Below are positions 31,868-40,289 of a stretch of DNA of 64,000 nucleotides, one piece after another (positions within the stretch are counted from its first letter, which is position 1; every line of letters begins with the position of its first letter). A model generated the notes under the pieces. The model made no database searches. It saw only the letters and a list, made by a program, of their open reading frames with translations, and had not been told where the DNA came from. Source of the DNA: JBCBUE01 sp039818285 (GTDB lineage Bacteria; Planctomycetota; Phycisphaerae; Phycisphaerales; Phycisphaeraceae); assembly GCA_039818285.1 (NCBI GenBank), contig JBCBUE010000008.1, positions 1-64,000 on the forward strand, read 5' to 3'. The position numbers were made by a program, and so were the translations under genes.

Positions 31868-34144
31868 CTAGGACGAGACCTGCGGTGCGTGGCGGCGGGG
31901 CTTCTGGTCGTGGACGGACGGCACGCCCTCGCCTTTCAGCTCGGCCAGGCGGTCCATGTAGCGAGCCAGGGTGCCGACGACCGTGGCGTGCGACCAGGTC
32001 AACGGCGAGACAGACATCGGGTCGTTGTTCAAGGGGTTGACCTGCTCGGCCAGCACGCCCGAGGGCAGGGAGCGATCGGCGACCCAGTCGAGGATCTCGG
32101 CGGCGGGGGCGAGCTCGGCGGCCGAGGCGGCGCGGGCGATGTGCCACTCGGCCAGCCACAGGGTGCAGATGAACCAGGGGTTGCCCGGGACGCTGTCGTC
32201 GTCGCCGACGACCTGGTGGTAGTAGTCGTCGGTGTAGCGGGCGACGCCGCCGACCTTGGTCTTCACGCGCAGCTCGGCGTCGATGGCCTGCATGGTCGCC
32301 TCGACGCGGGGGTTGTCGACCGGGAGCATGCCCAGGGCGAAGATGGCGTACATCGAGGCGTCGATGACCTCGTCGTTGACGAGCTTGTCTGGCGCGTCGG
32401 TCTGGGCGCCGCTGCGCTGGGCGGGGGTGGCGGCGCGGGTCGGGCTGAGCGAAGCGAAGATCGAGGCGTGCTCGTCGATGGGCTCGCGGCCCTGGCGGAC
32501 GTCCTCGACGAGGCGGGCGATGCGCTCGGCGTCGGCGAACTCGACGCGGCGGACGTACCGCCCGAGCTTGTTGCACCACAGGCATCGGTTGAAGGCCTCG
32601 CGGGTCTCGCGAGCGGCCCGGCCGTAGCGCTGGGCAAGGCGGTCGTCGCCGAAGGCCCGGGCAAACTGCTCGCCGGCCGAGAGCCCGGCGTGGACCGACG
32701 CAACCGTGAAGGCGTGCACGCCGAAGCGTTCTTCCCAGAGGTCGTACGACGGCAGGGGCAGGCGGGTGGCGGGATCGCGGAAGCGATAGAGAAAGTCGGC
32801 CGCGGGGCGGATGAGCTGGGTGTAGAGCGGGCGGACGAACTCGATGTCGCGGTAGCGCTCGAAGTGGCGCCACATGGCCCAGAGGATCAGGGCGGTCTCG
32901 TCCTCCTGGATGGGCAGCGAGGGGTGGCCGTCGGCGATCCAGGGGTGCCACGACGAAGCGAGCGTGCCGTCGGGGTTGTACTTGTGCAGGAAGTACCCGC
33001 CGTCGGAGATGATCTCCGAGCAGAACGTGAAGAACTGGCGGGCGACATCGGGGAAGCCGGCGGCGTCCATGGCGTCGGCGACGAAGGCGCCGTCGCGCGG
33101 CCAGAGGTACGAGTACGTGTCGCGGCTGAACTGCAGGTAGTCCGAGTCGTTGGCGGCGGTGATGGCGCCGTGGTTGTCGATCTGCGTGCGGACGATGAGC
33201 AGCGAGCGGGTGAACAGGTCCATCGCCTTGGTCGACAGGCCGGCGGGCGGGCGGCCGGCGAGGTCGGTGCGGGTGCCGGTCAGCCAGAGACGCCAGTAGC
33301 TGGTGGTGCGGTCGATGACGCCCTGCGGGCCTTCGCGGTGCAGGAAGCCGTGCAGCTGCTCGCAGTCGCGGTGCTGCTGACCGAAGCCCAGGACGAGGTA
33401 CACGGTGCGGTTGCCGTTGGCGGGCAGGTCGACCTTGCACATCATGGTCGAGTCGACGGCGCCCTGAGCGATGGGGTTGCCGCCGAGCGCCCCGTCCTCG
33501 GCGTCGCGCCAGGTGCCCTCGGCGCCGTGGAACCCGGCGTTGCCGGTGGCGTACTCGTCGATCTGCTGGTCGCCGTCGAGGTAGAAGCAGCTGATGATGT
33601 AGCGGGCCTGGCGGTAGTGAATCAGCGAGCGGAGCTGGGGGTCGTAGTAGACGGTGTCGCCGACCTTGAAGCCGTACATTGCGAAGTCGTGATGGTGGAA
33701 CAGGCGGACCTGGCGGGGCTGGTCGTGCAGGTTCTTGACGTCGATGCGGCGGACGAGGACGGGCTGCTGGAAGTCGACGACGTCGGTGCACTCGAGGCGG
33801 AGCATGAGCTCGTCGTGCTCGAGGGCGACGTCGGTCGCGAGGGTCTGCGGCTGGTAGCGGCGCTCGATGCGCCAGCCGTCGTCGGTCCAGTGCAGGCGGC
33901 GTTTGCGGCGGTCGCCGGGGTCGTGATCGTCGCCCTCGGCGACGGGCTTGGCGTCGGCTTTGGCCGCCTTGGCGGGCTTGGGGGGGATTGCCTTGGGGTG
34001 CTCGCCCCAGACGCCGAAGCGGCAGACCGAGCCGCCCACGTGGTTCTCCTGCCCGACGTGGGGGTAGTAGAGGTCGCGGATGCGGTAGTGGTCGTCGAAA
34101 CAGACCAGCAACGAGCCATTGCCGACGGGGATGTCACGGGGCAT
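31868..34144 (-). CDS. GH15 glucoamylase-like glycoside hydrolase
   Basis: The 758-residue protein has an N-terminal beta-sandwich domain (PVGNGSLLVCFDDHYRIRDL, YYPHVGQENHVGG) and a C-terminal six-hairpin barrel of GH15. Signature segments include YSYLWPRDGAFVADAMDAAG, SLPIQEDETALILWAMWRHF (putative catalytic Glu) and EQVNPLNNDPMSVSPLTWSH (second Glu). There is no signal peptide, so it probably degrades intracellular alpha-glucan or trehalose-type substrates. A lysine/alanine-rich insertion (residues about 53-75) near the N-terminus is unusual. The start is ATG at 34144. Exact substrate is not known. Confidence 0.93.
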   Translation of the reverse strand: MPRDIPVGNGSLLVCFDDHYRIRDLYYPHVGQENHVGGSVCRFGVWGEHPKAIPPKPAKAAKADAKPVAEGDDHDPGDRRKRRLHWTDDGWRIERRYQPQTLATDVALEHDELMLRLECTDVVDFQQPVLVRRIDVKNLHDQPRQVRLFHHHDFAMYGFKVGDTVYYDPQLRSLIHYRQARYIISCFYLDGDQQIDEYATGNAGFHGAEGTWRDAEDGALGGNPIAQGAVDSTMMCKVDLPANGNRTVYLVLGFGQQHRDCEQLHGFLHREGPQGVIDRTTSYWRLWLTGTRTDLAGRPPAGLSTKAMDLFTRSLLIVRTQIDNHGAITAANDSDYLQFSRDTYSYLWPRDGAFVADAMDAAGFPDVARQFFTFCSEIISDGGYFLHKYNPDGTLASSWHPWIADGHPSLPIQEDETALILWAMWRHFERYRDIEFVRPLYTQLIRPAADFLYRFRDPATRLPLPSYDLWEERFGVHAFTVASVHAGLSAGEQFARAFGDDRLAQRYGRAARETREAFNRCLWCNKLGRYVRRVEFADAERIARLVEDVRQGREPIDEHASIFASLSPTRAATPAQRSGAQTDAPDKLVNDEVIDASMYAIFALGMLPVDNPRVEATMQAIDAELRVKTKVGGVARYTDDYYHQVVGDDDSVPGNPWFICTLWLAEWHIARAASAAELAPAAEILDWVADRSLPSGVLAEQVNPLNNDPMSVSPLTWSHATVVGTLARYMDRLAELKGEGVPSVHDQKPRRHAPQVSS

Positions 34145-34228
34145 GCGGGGGCAGTGTAGGGACCGCGCCGCGGCGTCGCGTCCGCCGCCGGTGATGGACC
34201 GACGCGGCTCCGCCGTTACGATGCCGGC

Positions 34229-35869
34229 ATGGCGCAGATCACGATCGACGGGAAGGCGTGCGAGTTCGACGGGAAGAAGACGATCCTGCAGGTCGCCCTC
34301 GATCACGACATCGCCATCCCGCACTACTGCTATCACCCGGGTCTGTCGGTGGTCGCGTCGTGCCGGATCTGCCTGGCCGAGGTCTCGGCCCCCAACCCGC
34401 GCAACGACAACAAGGTCGAGCTGATCCCCAAGCTCATGCCGACCTGCCAGACCCCCGCCGCCGACGGGCAGGTCGTCCACCTCTCCAGCCCCAACACCGT
34501 CCGCAGCCAGAAGTCGGTGATGGAGATGCTGCTGATCAACCACCCGCTGGACTGCCCGGTCTGCGACCAGGCCGGCGAGTGCTACCTGCAGGACTACTCC
34601 TTCAAGTACGGCCGCGGCAAGTCGCGCTTCGAAGAGGCCAAGATCAAGCAGCCCAAGAAGGACATCGGCGACCACGTGTTGCTGTATTCCGACCGCTGCA
34701 TCATGTGTTCTCGCTGCGTGCGGTTCACCCGCGAGGTCACGGGCACCAACGAGATCGGCATCTTCGGCCGCGGCGCCCGCGAGCAGATCGATGTCTTCCC
34801 GGGCCGGCCGCTCAACAACGAGCTCTCCGGCAATGTCATCGACATCTGCCCCGTCGGCGCCCTGCTCGACAAGGACTTCCTCATGTCGATGCGTGTCTGG
34901 AATCTGACCAAGACGCCCACTATCGACGGCCTCACGTCCTCGGGCGACAACCTCTCGCTCGAGACCAACGAGGGTCGCATCTACCGCTGCAAGCCGCGCG
35001 TCAACATGGACGTCAACCAGTGGTGGACGTCGGACGAGATCCGTTTCGGCTGGAAGTTCGTCCACGACCCCGATCGGCTGCGGACGCCGCTGCGTCGTAC
35101 GGGCACCGACATCGACACGTACCGCGAGTGCGACTGGAACGAGGCGTACCGCTACGTCGCCGGCACGCTGCGCGACATCATCCGCAGTAACGGCGGGGGG
35201 TCGCTGGTCACGATGGTCAGCCCGATGCTGCCCAGCGAGGAGGCGTACCTGCTGGGCAAGCTGGGGATCGGGCTGGACCACGAGGCGGCGGTCGGGCTGG
35301 GGCCGGTGCCGGTGCTGGGCGAGGACAAGGCGTTCCCCGGCGGGTACACCGTGCGGGCCGAGAAGTGCCCCAACGCCCGCGGCGTGAGGCGGGCTCTTGG
35401 CCAGCTGACCCATCAGGTCAACGAGTACGACGCCCTGCTGACGGCGTTGAAGGGTGACACGGTCAAGGCCGTGATCCTGACGGGCAACTACCCCAGCGCG
35501 TGGGCGACCGATGAGTTGCTGGCGGCGCTGGAGGGCAAGTTTGTCGTGCTGATCGACACGCTGCCGGGCAGGCTCACGGAGAAGGCGGACGTGGTGCTGG
35601 CCGGGGCGACGTGGGCGGAGAAGTCGGGCGTGTTCGAGAACGCCGAGGGCCGGCTGCAGAGCTTTGCTCCGGCGATCCCGGTGATCGAGCTGGCCAAGCC
35701 CGAGGGGCAGATCGCCCTGGACCTGCTGGCGGCCTGCGGGCTGGCGTCGGCCGCCCGGTTCGACGCCGAGGCGGTCCGCACGGAACTGGGCGACGCGTTC
35801 GTCACCGACGTGCACCACCCCGAGGCCACGACCAAGACCGGGTCGGACCTGGAGTACGTCGAGCTGTGA
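34229..35869 (+). CDS. nuoG: NADH-quinone oxidoreductase subunit G (NuoG)-like protein
   Basis: The 546-residue protein has the iron-sulfur ligands of complex I subunit G: Cys34, 45, 48 and 73 (2Fe-2S), His105 with Cys109, 112 and 118 (N5-type), and Cys157, 160, 163 and 207 (4Fe-4S). The molybdopterin-oxidoreductase-like part is present but short (about 300 residues) compared with the 900-residue E. coli form. It should pass electrons from NADH to quinone as part of complex I. No other nuo gene is in the window, so whether it sits in a split nuo set is unknown. It is translationally coupled to the lipoprotein gene through GTGA. Confidence 0.85.
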   Translation: MAQITIDGKACEFDGKKTILQVALDHDIAIPHYCYHPGLSVVASCRICLAEVSAPNPRNDNKVELIPKLMPTCQTPAADGQVVHLSSPNTVRSQKSVMEMLLINHPLDCPVCDQAGECYLQDYSFKYGRGKSRFEEAKIKQPKKDIGDHVLLYSDRCIMCSRCVRFTREVTGTNEIGIFGRGAREQIDVFPGRPLNNELSGNVIDICPVGALLDKDFLMSMRVWNLTKTPTIDGLTSSGDNLSLETNEGRIYRCKPRVNMDVNQWWTSDEIRFGWKFVHDPDRLRTPLRRTGTDIDTYRECDWNEAYRYVAGTLRDIIRSNGGGSLVTMVSPMLPSEEAYLLGKLGIGLDHEAAVGLGPVPVLGEDKAFPGGYTVRAEKCPNARGVRRALGQLTHQVNEYDALLTALKGDTVKAVILTGNYPSAWATDELLAALEGKFVVLIDTLPGRLTEKADVVLAGATWAEKSGVFENAEGRLQSFAPAIPVIELAKPEGQIALDLLAACGLASAARFDAEAVRTELGDAFVTDVHHPEATTKTGSDLEYVEL

Positions 35870-36669
35870 CCGCTCGGCCCGGACGGGTCCGGCGGCGGGT
35901 GTGGTGGGGGGCGGTGGGGCTGTGTCTGGCGTTATTGAGCGTCGGTGGTTGCGACCGTCAGCCGCCTAGCGCCACGGACGCGGAGCGGCGGGCCTACGCG
36001 TTGGACGCCGAGTTGGAGGATGCGCGGGACGCGATCCATCGCGGCGATATCGATGCGGCGCTCGCGGCGGTCGAGCGGGCGCGGGCGGTGGACCCGGAGA
36101 GCTACCGGCCGCTGGTGGTGCGCGGGCGGGTGCTGATGCGTGAGGGTCAGCCGGCCAAGGCGCGGGCGGCGTACGAGTCGGCCGCTCGGCTGGCGGACCA
36201 GGCGGCGGCGGTGGCGGTCGAGCGATCGGCGATGGGGCCGGCCGACGAGGGCGAGGATGACGATCCCGAGGCGGCGCTCGAGCGTCGGCGGCGGGCGATC
36301 AAGAACGCAGCCGACGCGCGGCTCGCGGCCGGGACGGCGCGGCTGATGTCGGTCTTCGCAGAGGCCAGCGAGCGTGGCCCGGCGGCCGAGCTGTCCGAGG
36401 AAGGGCTGACCGAGGCGAAGGGTGCCTACGAGCGGGCCGCCGAGACGGCCGACCTGCTGGGCGACGAGGGGGGGCGGCGCAGCACCGACGCCCGCCTGCA
36501 CGTCGCGTTGATCACGGCCCTGCAAGGCGAGCGTGACTCGGCGACGACGCAGATCGACATGCTCGAGGTCGGCCACGGTTATGACGCCGACCTGGCCGCG
36601 TTCTGGCGGTCGGTCATTCGCGACGGCACGCTGCGGGCCCGGCTGACGCAGGACGAGCCGGCCCCCTGA
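35866..36669 (+). CDS. TPR-containing lipoprotein
   Basis: The 267-residue product begins with a short basic region, a hydrophobic signal and a lipobox (LSVGGC, Cys at about 27), so it is a lipoprotein. The mature part is helical with tetratricopeptide-like repeats (DAIHRGDIDAALAAVERARA, then REGQPAKARAAYESAARLAD and later ERAAETADLLGDEGGRRS). TPRs mediate protein contacts. The start is GTG at 35866, overlapping the nuoG-like stop as GTGA, an arrangement that implies coupled expression. Function unknown; a role in complex I assembly would be speculation. Confidence 0.78.
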   Translation: MTARPGRVRRRVWWGAVGLCLALLSVGGCDRQPPSATDAERRAYALDAELEDARDAIHRGDIDAALAAVERARAVDPESYRPLVVRGRVLMREGQPAKARAAYESAARLADQAAAVAVERSAMGPADEGEDDDPEAALERRRRAIKNAADARLAAGTARLMSVFAEASERGPAAELSEEGLTEAKGAYERAAETADLLGDEGGRRSTDARLHVALITALQGERDSATTQIDMLEVGHGYDADLAAFWRSVIRDGTLRARLTQDEPAP

Positions 36670-36719
36670 CCCACGCGGCCGATCCCGCCTCGGCGGACGG
36701 TTCCATTACGCTGAACACG

Positions 36720-37793
36720 ATGAGCATCCCCGTCAACGAGCTCGCCCGGCGGATCGGGGCCGAGGTGCGTGGCGACGCGACCATCGAGCTCAGCGGCGCC
36801 AACACCATCGACGCCGCCGGCCCGGGCGAGGTCACCTTCCTGGCCAATCGCAAGTACCTCGCCCAGCTCGGCACCACCGCCGCCGGCGCGGTCGTCGTCA
36901 GCGCGACCGACGCCGACAGTGCCAACGGCCGATGGACCGGCGAGGGCTCGGCCGGGCGGGCGCTGCTCGTCGCCGAGGACCCCTATTTCGCCTTCCGCGA
37001 GGCGATGGTCGCCATGCTCGGCTTCCGCGAGCGACCCGCCCCGGGCGTGCACCCCACCGCCTTCGTCGACCCGTCCGCCGCCGTTGGCAAGGGCTGCACG
37101 ATCGGCCCGTTCTGCTGCGTCGGCCCGGGCGCGACGGTCGGGGACGACTGCGTGCTGTGGTCGCACGTGGCCGTGATGCGCGACGCGACGCTCGGCCGGG
37201 GCTGCGACCTCTACCCGCACGTCACGATCTACGACGGCTGCGTGCTGGGCGAGCGTGTCCGGCTGCACGCCGGCTGCTCGATCGGCCAGGACGGGTTTGG
37301 TTACGCCACGCACGGCGACGACGCCCCGCCGCGGCACCACAAGATCCCCCCCGCCGGCAACGCCGTGATCGAGGACGACGTCGAGATGGGCGCCGGCTGT
37401 TCGGTCGACCGCGCGACCCTCGGCTCGACCGTGGTCGGCGCCGGCACCAAGTGCTCCAACGGCGTGACCATCGCCCACGGCTGCCGCGTCGGCAAGTGCA
37501 ACCTGTTCGTCGCGCAGGTCGGGCTGGCGGGGTCGGTGACGACCGGCGACTACGTCGTGATGGGCGGGCAGGTCGGCGTGGCCGGGCACCTGACGATCGC
37601 CGACCGCGTGCAGGTCGCCGCCAAGGCGGGGGTCGTCGCCGACCTCACCGAGGTCGGCGCGCAGTACGGCGGCATCCCCGCGCGTGAACTGAGCATCGCC
37701 AAGCGTCAGGTGCTGACCGCGCTGAAGCTGCCGAGTATCGCGGCCGACGTGAAGCGGCTGAAGCGCGACGTGAAGAAGCTGATGGGGGGATAG
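36720..37793 (+). CDS. lpxD: UDP-3-O-acylglucosamine N-acyltransferase
   Basis: LpxD adds an acyl chain to UDP-3-O-acyl-glucosamine in lipid A synthesis. The 357-residue protein has the N-terminal uridine-binding domain (PVNELARRIGAEVRGDA, GPGEVTFLANRKYL) followed by a long left-handed beta-helix of hexapeptide repeats (VGKGCTIGPFCCVGPGATVG and many more) with the catalytic histidine in IAHGCRVGKCN and the downstream AQVGLAGSV. A C-terminal helix follows. It indicates a lipopolysaccharide-type outer membrane. Other lpx genes are not in the window. Confidence 0.95.
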   Translation: MSIPVNELARRIGAEVRGDATIELSGANTIDAAGPGEVTFLANRKYLAQLGTTAAGAVVVSATDADSANGRWTGEGSAGRALLVAEDPYFAFREAMVAMLGFRERPAPGVHPTAFVDPSAAVGKGCTIGPFCCVGPGATVGDDCVLWSHVAVMRDATLGRGCDLYPHVTIYDGCVLGERVRLHAGCSIGQDGFGYATHGDDAPPRHHKIPPAGNAVIEDDVEMGAGCSVDRATLGSTVVGAGTKCSNGVTIAHGCRVGKCNLFVAQVGLAGSVTTGDYVVMGGQVGVAGHLTIADRVQVAAKAGVVADLTEVGAQYGGIPARELSIAKRQVLTALKLPSIAADVKRLKRDVKKLMGG

Positions 37794-37809
37794 CCGGCGC
37801 GACGCCGAG

Positions 37810-38100
37810 TTACTCGAACCGGTCCACCGCGGCGGTGGCGTTGAGCGAGGCGACCGGGCGGTCGACGGTGGGGCGCAGGAAGCGATCGGCGACCGAGGCG
37901 CGGGCGGGGCGCGGCGGGCCGAGCGTGCGGCCTTCTTCGACGTGGCTGAAGCTCGGCGGGACGGCGGAGACGGGGGTGCGCTCGGCGGCGCAGCCCAGGC
38001 ACGCCGGGGCCGCTGCGGCGAGCAGCGCGGCGGCGGTCGCGAGCAGGGCGCGGTCGGCGGGGAGCGGGGCGCGGGCTGGGCGGGCGATCGAGCGGGCCAT
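37810..38100 (-). CDS. small predicted lipoprotein
   Basis: The 96-residue product has a hydrophobic N-terminus ending in a lipobox-like CLGCAAE (Cys at about 36) and a short polar mature part rich in Pro, Arg and Val. GGAGG lies about ten bases before the ATG at 38100. No domain or homologue was recognised; it may be spurious or a rapidly evolving envelope lipoprotein. It is convergent with lpxD. Confidence 0.5.
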   Translation of the reverse strand: MARSIARPARAPLPADRALLATAAALLAAAAPACLGCAAERTPVSAVPPSFSHVEEGRTLGPPRPARASVADRFLRPTVDRPVASLNATAAVDRFE

Positions 38101-38291
38101 CACGAGCAAGCCTCCGATTCGTGAGCCGGCTGTCATCGTCCGAGGCGACGCGGGGCGGCCGATATCGCTCGCCGGGCGCTTATCGGTCTGACCGACCGGC
38201 ACGACCGGCGCGACCGGCCCCGCCCAAACCCGATAAACCGCCGTCGGACCGCATTGACGTTCACCGCCCCGCCCCGCAGACTGCCCGACGC

Positions 38292-39308
38292 ATGGACGTG
38301 AACGCCATCGCCGCTTGCCTCGACGTCGGCTCGCTATTCGGCGGGAGCGATGACGCCACCGCGTCCGGCCCTGGGCCCGTGAGTACGCCGGCTCGACAGC
38401 GGAACCCCTTGGCGACCGGCTCGGCCGTGTGCAACCTGGGGTCCGGTTCGGGGGGCAACTGCACGGCCGTTCGTGTGGGGGGCGTCGCCAAGAACGAACG
38501 ACCGCTGCTGCTGATCGACGCCGGGTTCGGGCCGCGCACGACGGCCCAGCGCCTCGCGCAGGCCGGCCACACGCTGGGCGACGTCGCGGCCGTGCTGCTC
38601 ACGCACCTGGATCGCGATCACTTCCGCCCGACGTGGCTGACGCCGCTGATCGGGCTCGGGATCGCCGTGTACTGCGACCGCTGGCACGCCGAGGAACTGC
38701 GGCGCCTGCCGGGGGCGACCGAGCTGCGCCGGGCCGGGCTGCTGCGGCCGATCGAGGCGGGCGGCGAGCGGTTCGCGATCGACTTGAACGGGCGGCGGGT
38801 GCGCGTCGCGACGCACCGATGCCAGCACGACCGGCAGGGCACCGTCGCCTACCGGCTCGACCTGCCGGGCGGGCATCGGCGCCGTTCCACGGCGATCGGC
38901 TACGCCACCGACCTCGGGCACGTCCCGCGCGGGCTCGTCGGGCTGTTCGCGGGCGTCGACCTGCTCTGCCTCGAGGCCAACTACGACGAGCGGATGACGA
39001 TCCACAGCCCGCGCCCGAGCTTCGTCAACCGCCGCAACCTGTCCGACTCGGGCCACCTCAGCAACGAGCAGGCGCTGGACGCGGTCCGAGCGGTGTGCGA
39101 CGTCTGCCCGGCCGGCGGGCCGACGCGGGTGTTGCTGATGCATCGCTCCAGCCAGTGCAACCACCCGACCAAGCTGCGTCGCGTGTTCGCGGTCGACCCG
39201 TCGATCGCGCGGCGCATCACGCTGACCGATCAGCGTCGGAGGACACGCTGGTTTGCGCTCAGCGGGCGGCCGGCCGTCATGAGGTGTCAGCTCACGCTCC
39301 GCGCGTGA
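38292..39308 (+). CDS. metallo-beta-lactamase-fold hydrolase (YycJ/WalJ-like)
   Basis: The 338-residue protein contains an MBL fold: SGSGGNCTAVRVG, LLLIDAGFGPRTTAQRL, then the metal site LLTHLDRDHFRP (THxDxDH), and the later CLEANYDERM and SDSGHLSNEQA, with the terminal His in LLMHRSSQCNHP. These match the YycJ-type family (putative exonuclease or RNA-related hydrolases). The first 45 residues are disordered-looking. It is not secreted. Start is ATG at 38292. The substrate is unknown. Confidence 0.82.
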   Translation: MDVNAIAACLDVGSLFGGSDDATASGPGPVSTPARQRNPLATGSAVCNLGSGSGGNCTAVRVGGVAKNERPLLLIDAGFGPRTTAQRLAQAGHTLGDVAAVLLTHLDRDHFRPTWLTPLIGLGIAVYCDRWHAEELRRLPGATELRRAGLLRPIEAGGERFAIDLNGRRVRVATHRCQHDRQGTVAYRLDLPGGHRRRSTAIGYATDLGHVPRGLVGLFAGVDLLCLEANYDERMTIHSPRPSFVNRRNLSDSGHLSNEQALDAVRAVCDVCPAGGPTRVLLMHRSSQCNHPTKLRRVFAVDPSIARRITLTDQRRRTRWFALSGRPAVMRCQLTLRA

Positions 39309-39322
39309 CGCCGAGACGCGGC

Positions 39323-40240
39323 TTACTCGTCCTCGTCGTCGAACAGCTTGGTGAAGGCGTCCGGCTCGTCGCGCGTCGCCTCGCGCATCGCGACGATCGC
39401 CTCGGCGATCTCGGCGTCGGCGGGCTCGGTGATCTTCAGGTTGGTCGTCTCGCCGTCGACCACGACGACCGGCACGCCGCCCATGTGCTCGATCAGGCTG
39501 GCGTCGTCGGTGATTCCGGCCGTCGGCAGCTTGCCCGAGGCCGCACGCCGATAGGCCTCGCGCAGCAGCTCGGCCTCGAAGACCTGCGGCGTCTGCACGG
39601 CCCAGAGACCCCGACGATCAACCGTCTCGATCACGAGTCGGCGGTCGACCAGTCCGTCGGTGGCCGCCGCGTCTTCGGCGGCCACCCCGAGCACCTCGTC
39701 GACCGAGCGATACGCGCCGAGGCCGGCCTTGCGGCGTTCCTCCTCGGCCTCGCGTTCCTCGACCACGCGCTTCACCGTCGACGAGACCGGCACGGCCGGG
39801 ATCACCGCCGGCTGCTCGGCCGCCGCGGCAAAGCAGCGATCGATCAGCTCGCGCGTCGCCAGCGGCCGCGCCGCGTCGTGCACCGCGATGTGCGTGCACT
39901 CCTCGGGCACCGCCTCCACGGCCTTCATCACCGTCTCCCACCGCTCGACCTTGCCCCCGGCCACCACCCTCACCTCCACGCCCGGCAGCCGGTCGCGCAG
40001 CCGATCGCCCCACTTCAACTCGAACCCCCCGACGTCGTCCGGCGACACGGCGACCACCAGGCAGGCGACGTCGCCCCGCCCCGCGAACGCCCCGGCCGAG
40101 CGCAGCAGCACCGATTCGCCCCCCATCCGCTCGCCCTTCACCTCACACCCCCCGAGCGTCAGCTCGAGCTTGTTGTCCCCGCCGCCCGCTCGGAACCGTT
40201 GGCCTTGACCGGCCGCCGGCAGAATCACGCCCAGCCTCAT
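39323..40240 (-). CDS. ispD: 2-C-methyl-D-erythritol 4-phosphate cytidylyltransferase
   Basis: IspD makes CDP-methylerythritol in the non-mevalonate isoprenoid pathway. Motifs: LPAAGQGQRFRAGG (nucleotide loop), VHDAARPLATRELID, QTPQVFEAELLREAY, TDDASLIEHMGG and GETTNLKITEPAD. The 305-residue length exceeds the usual 230 because of insertions between these motifs and an acidic C-terminus. The family lysine loop reads NKLELTLGG. It is the last gene of a nadK-sppA-ispD run on the minus strand. Confidence 0.92.
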   Translation of the reverse strand: MRLGVILPAAGQGQRFRAGGGDNKLELTLGGCEVKGERMGGESVLLRSAGAFAGRGDVACLVVAVSPDDVGGFELKWGDRLRDRLPGVEVRVVAGGKVERWETVMKAVEAVPEECTHIAVHDAARPLATRELIDRCFAAAAEQPAVIPAVPVSSTVKRVVEEREAEEERRKAGLGAYRSVDEVLGVAAEDAAATDGLVDRRLVIETVDRRGLWAVQTPQVFEAELLREAYRRAASGKLPTAGITDDASLIEHMGGVPVVVVDGETTNLKITEPADAEIAEAIVAMREATRDEPDAFTKLFDDEDE

Positions 40241-40289
40241 CCGCTCGTCTCCCTGAACGCTTCATCGGCTCCGTCGCCGACGCCGCACC

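Noticed and set aside
31868..35818. Very long minus-strand frame of 1316 codons across the glucoamylase and nuoG-like genes
   Set aside because: Only the part from 34144 downwards is the GH15 gene. The upstream part lies antisense to the nuoG-like gene, whose Cys ligands and codon pattern are clear, so the extension is a GC-rich shadow frame.
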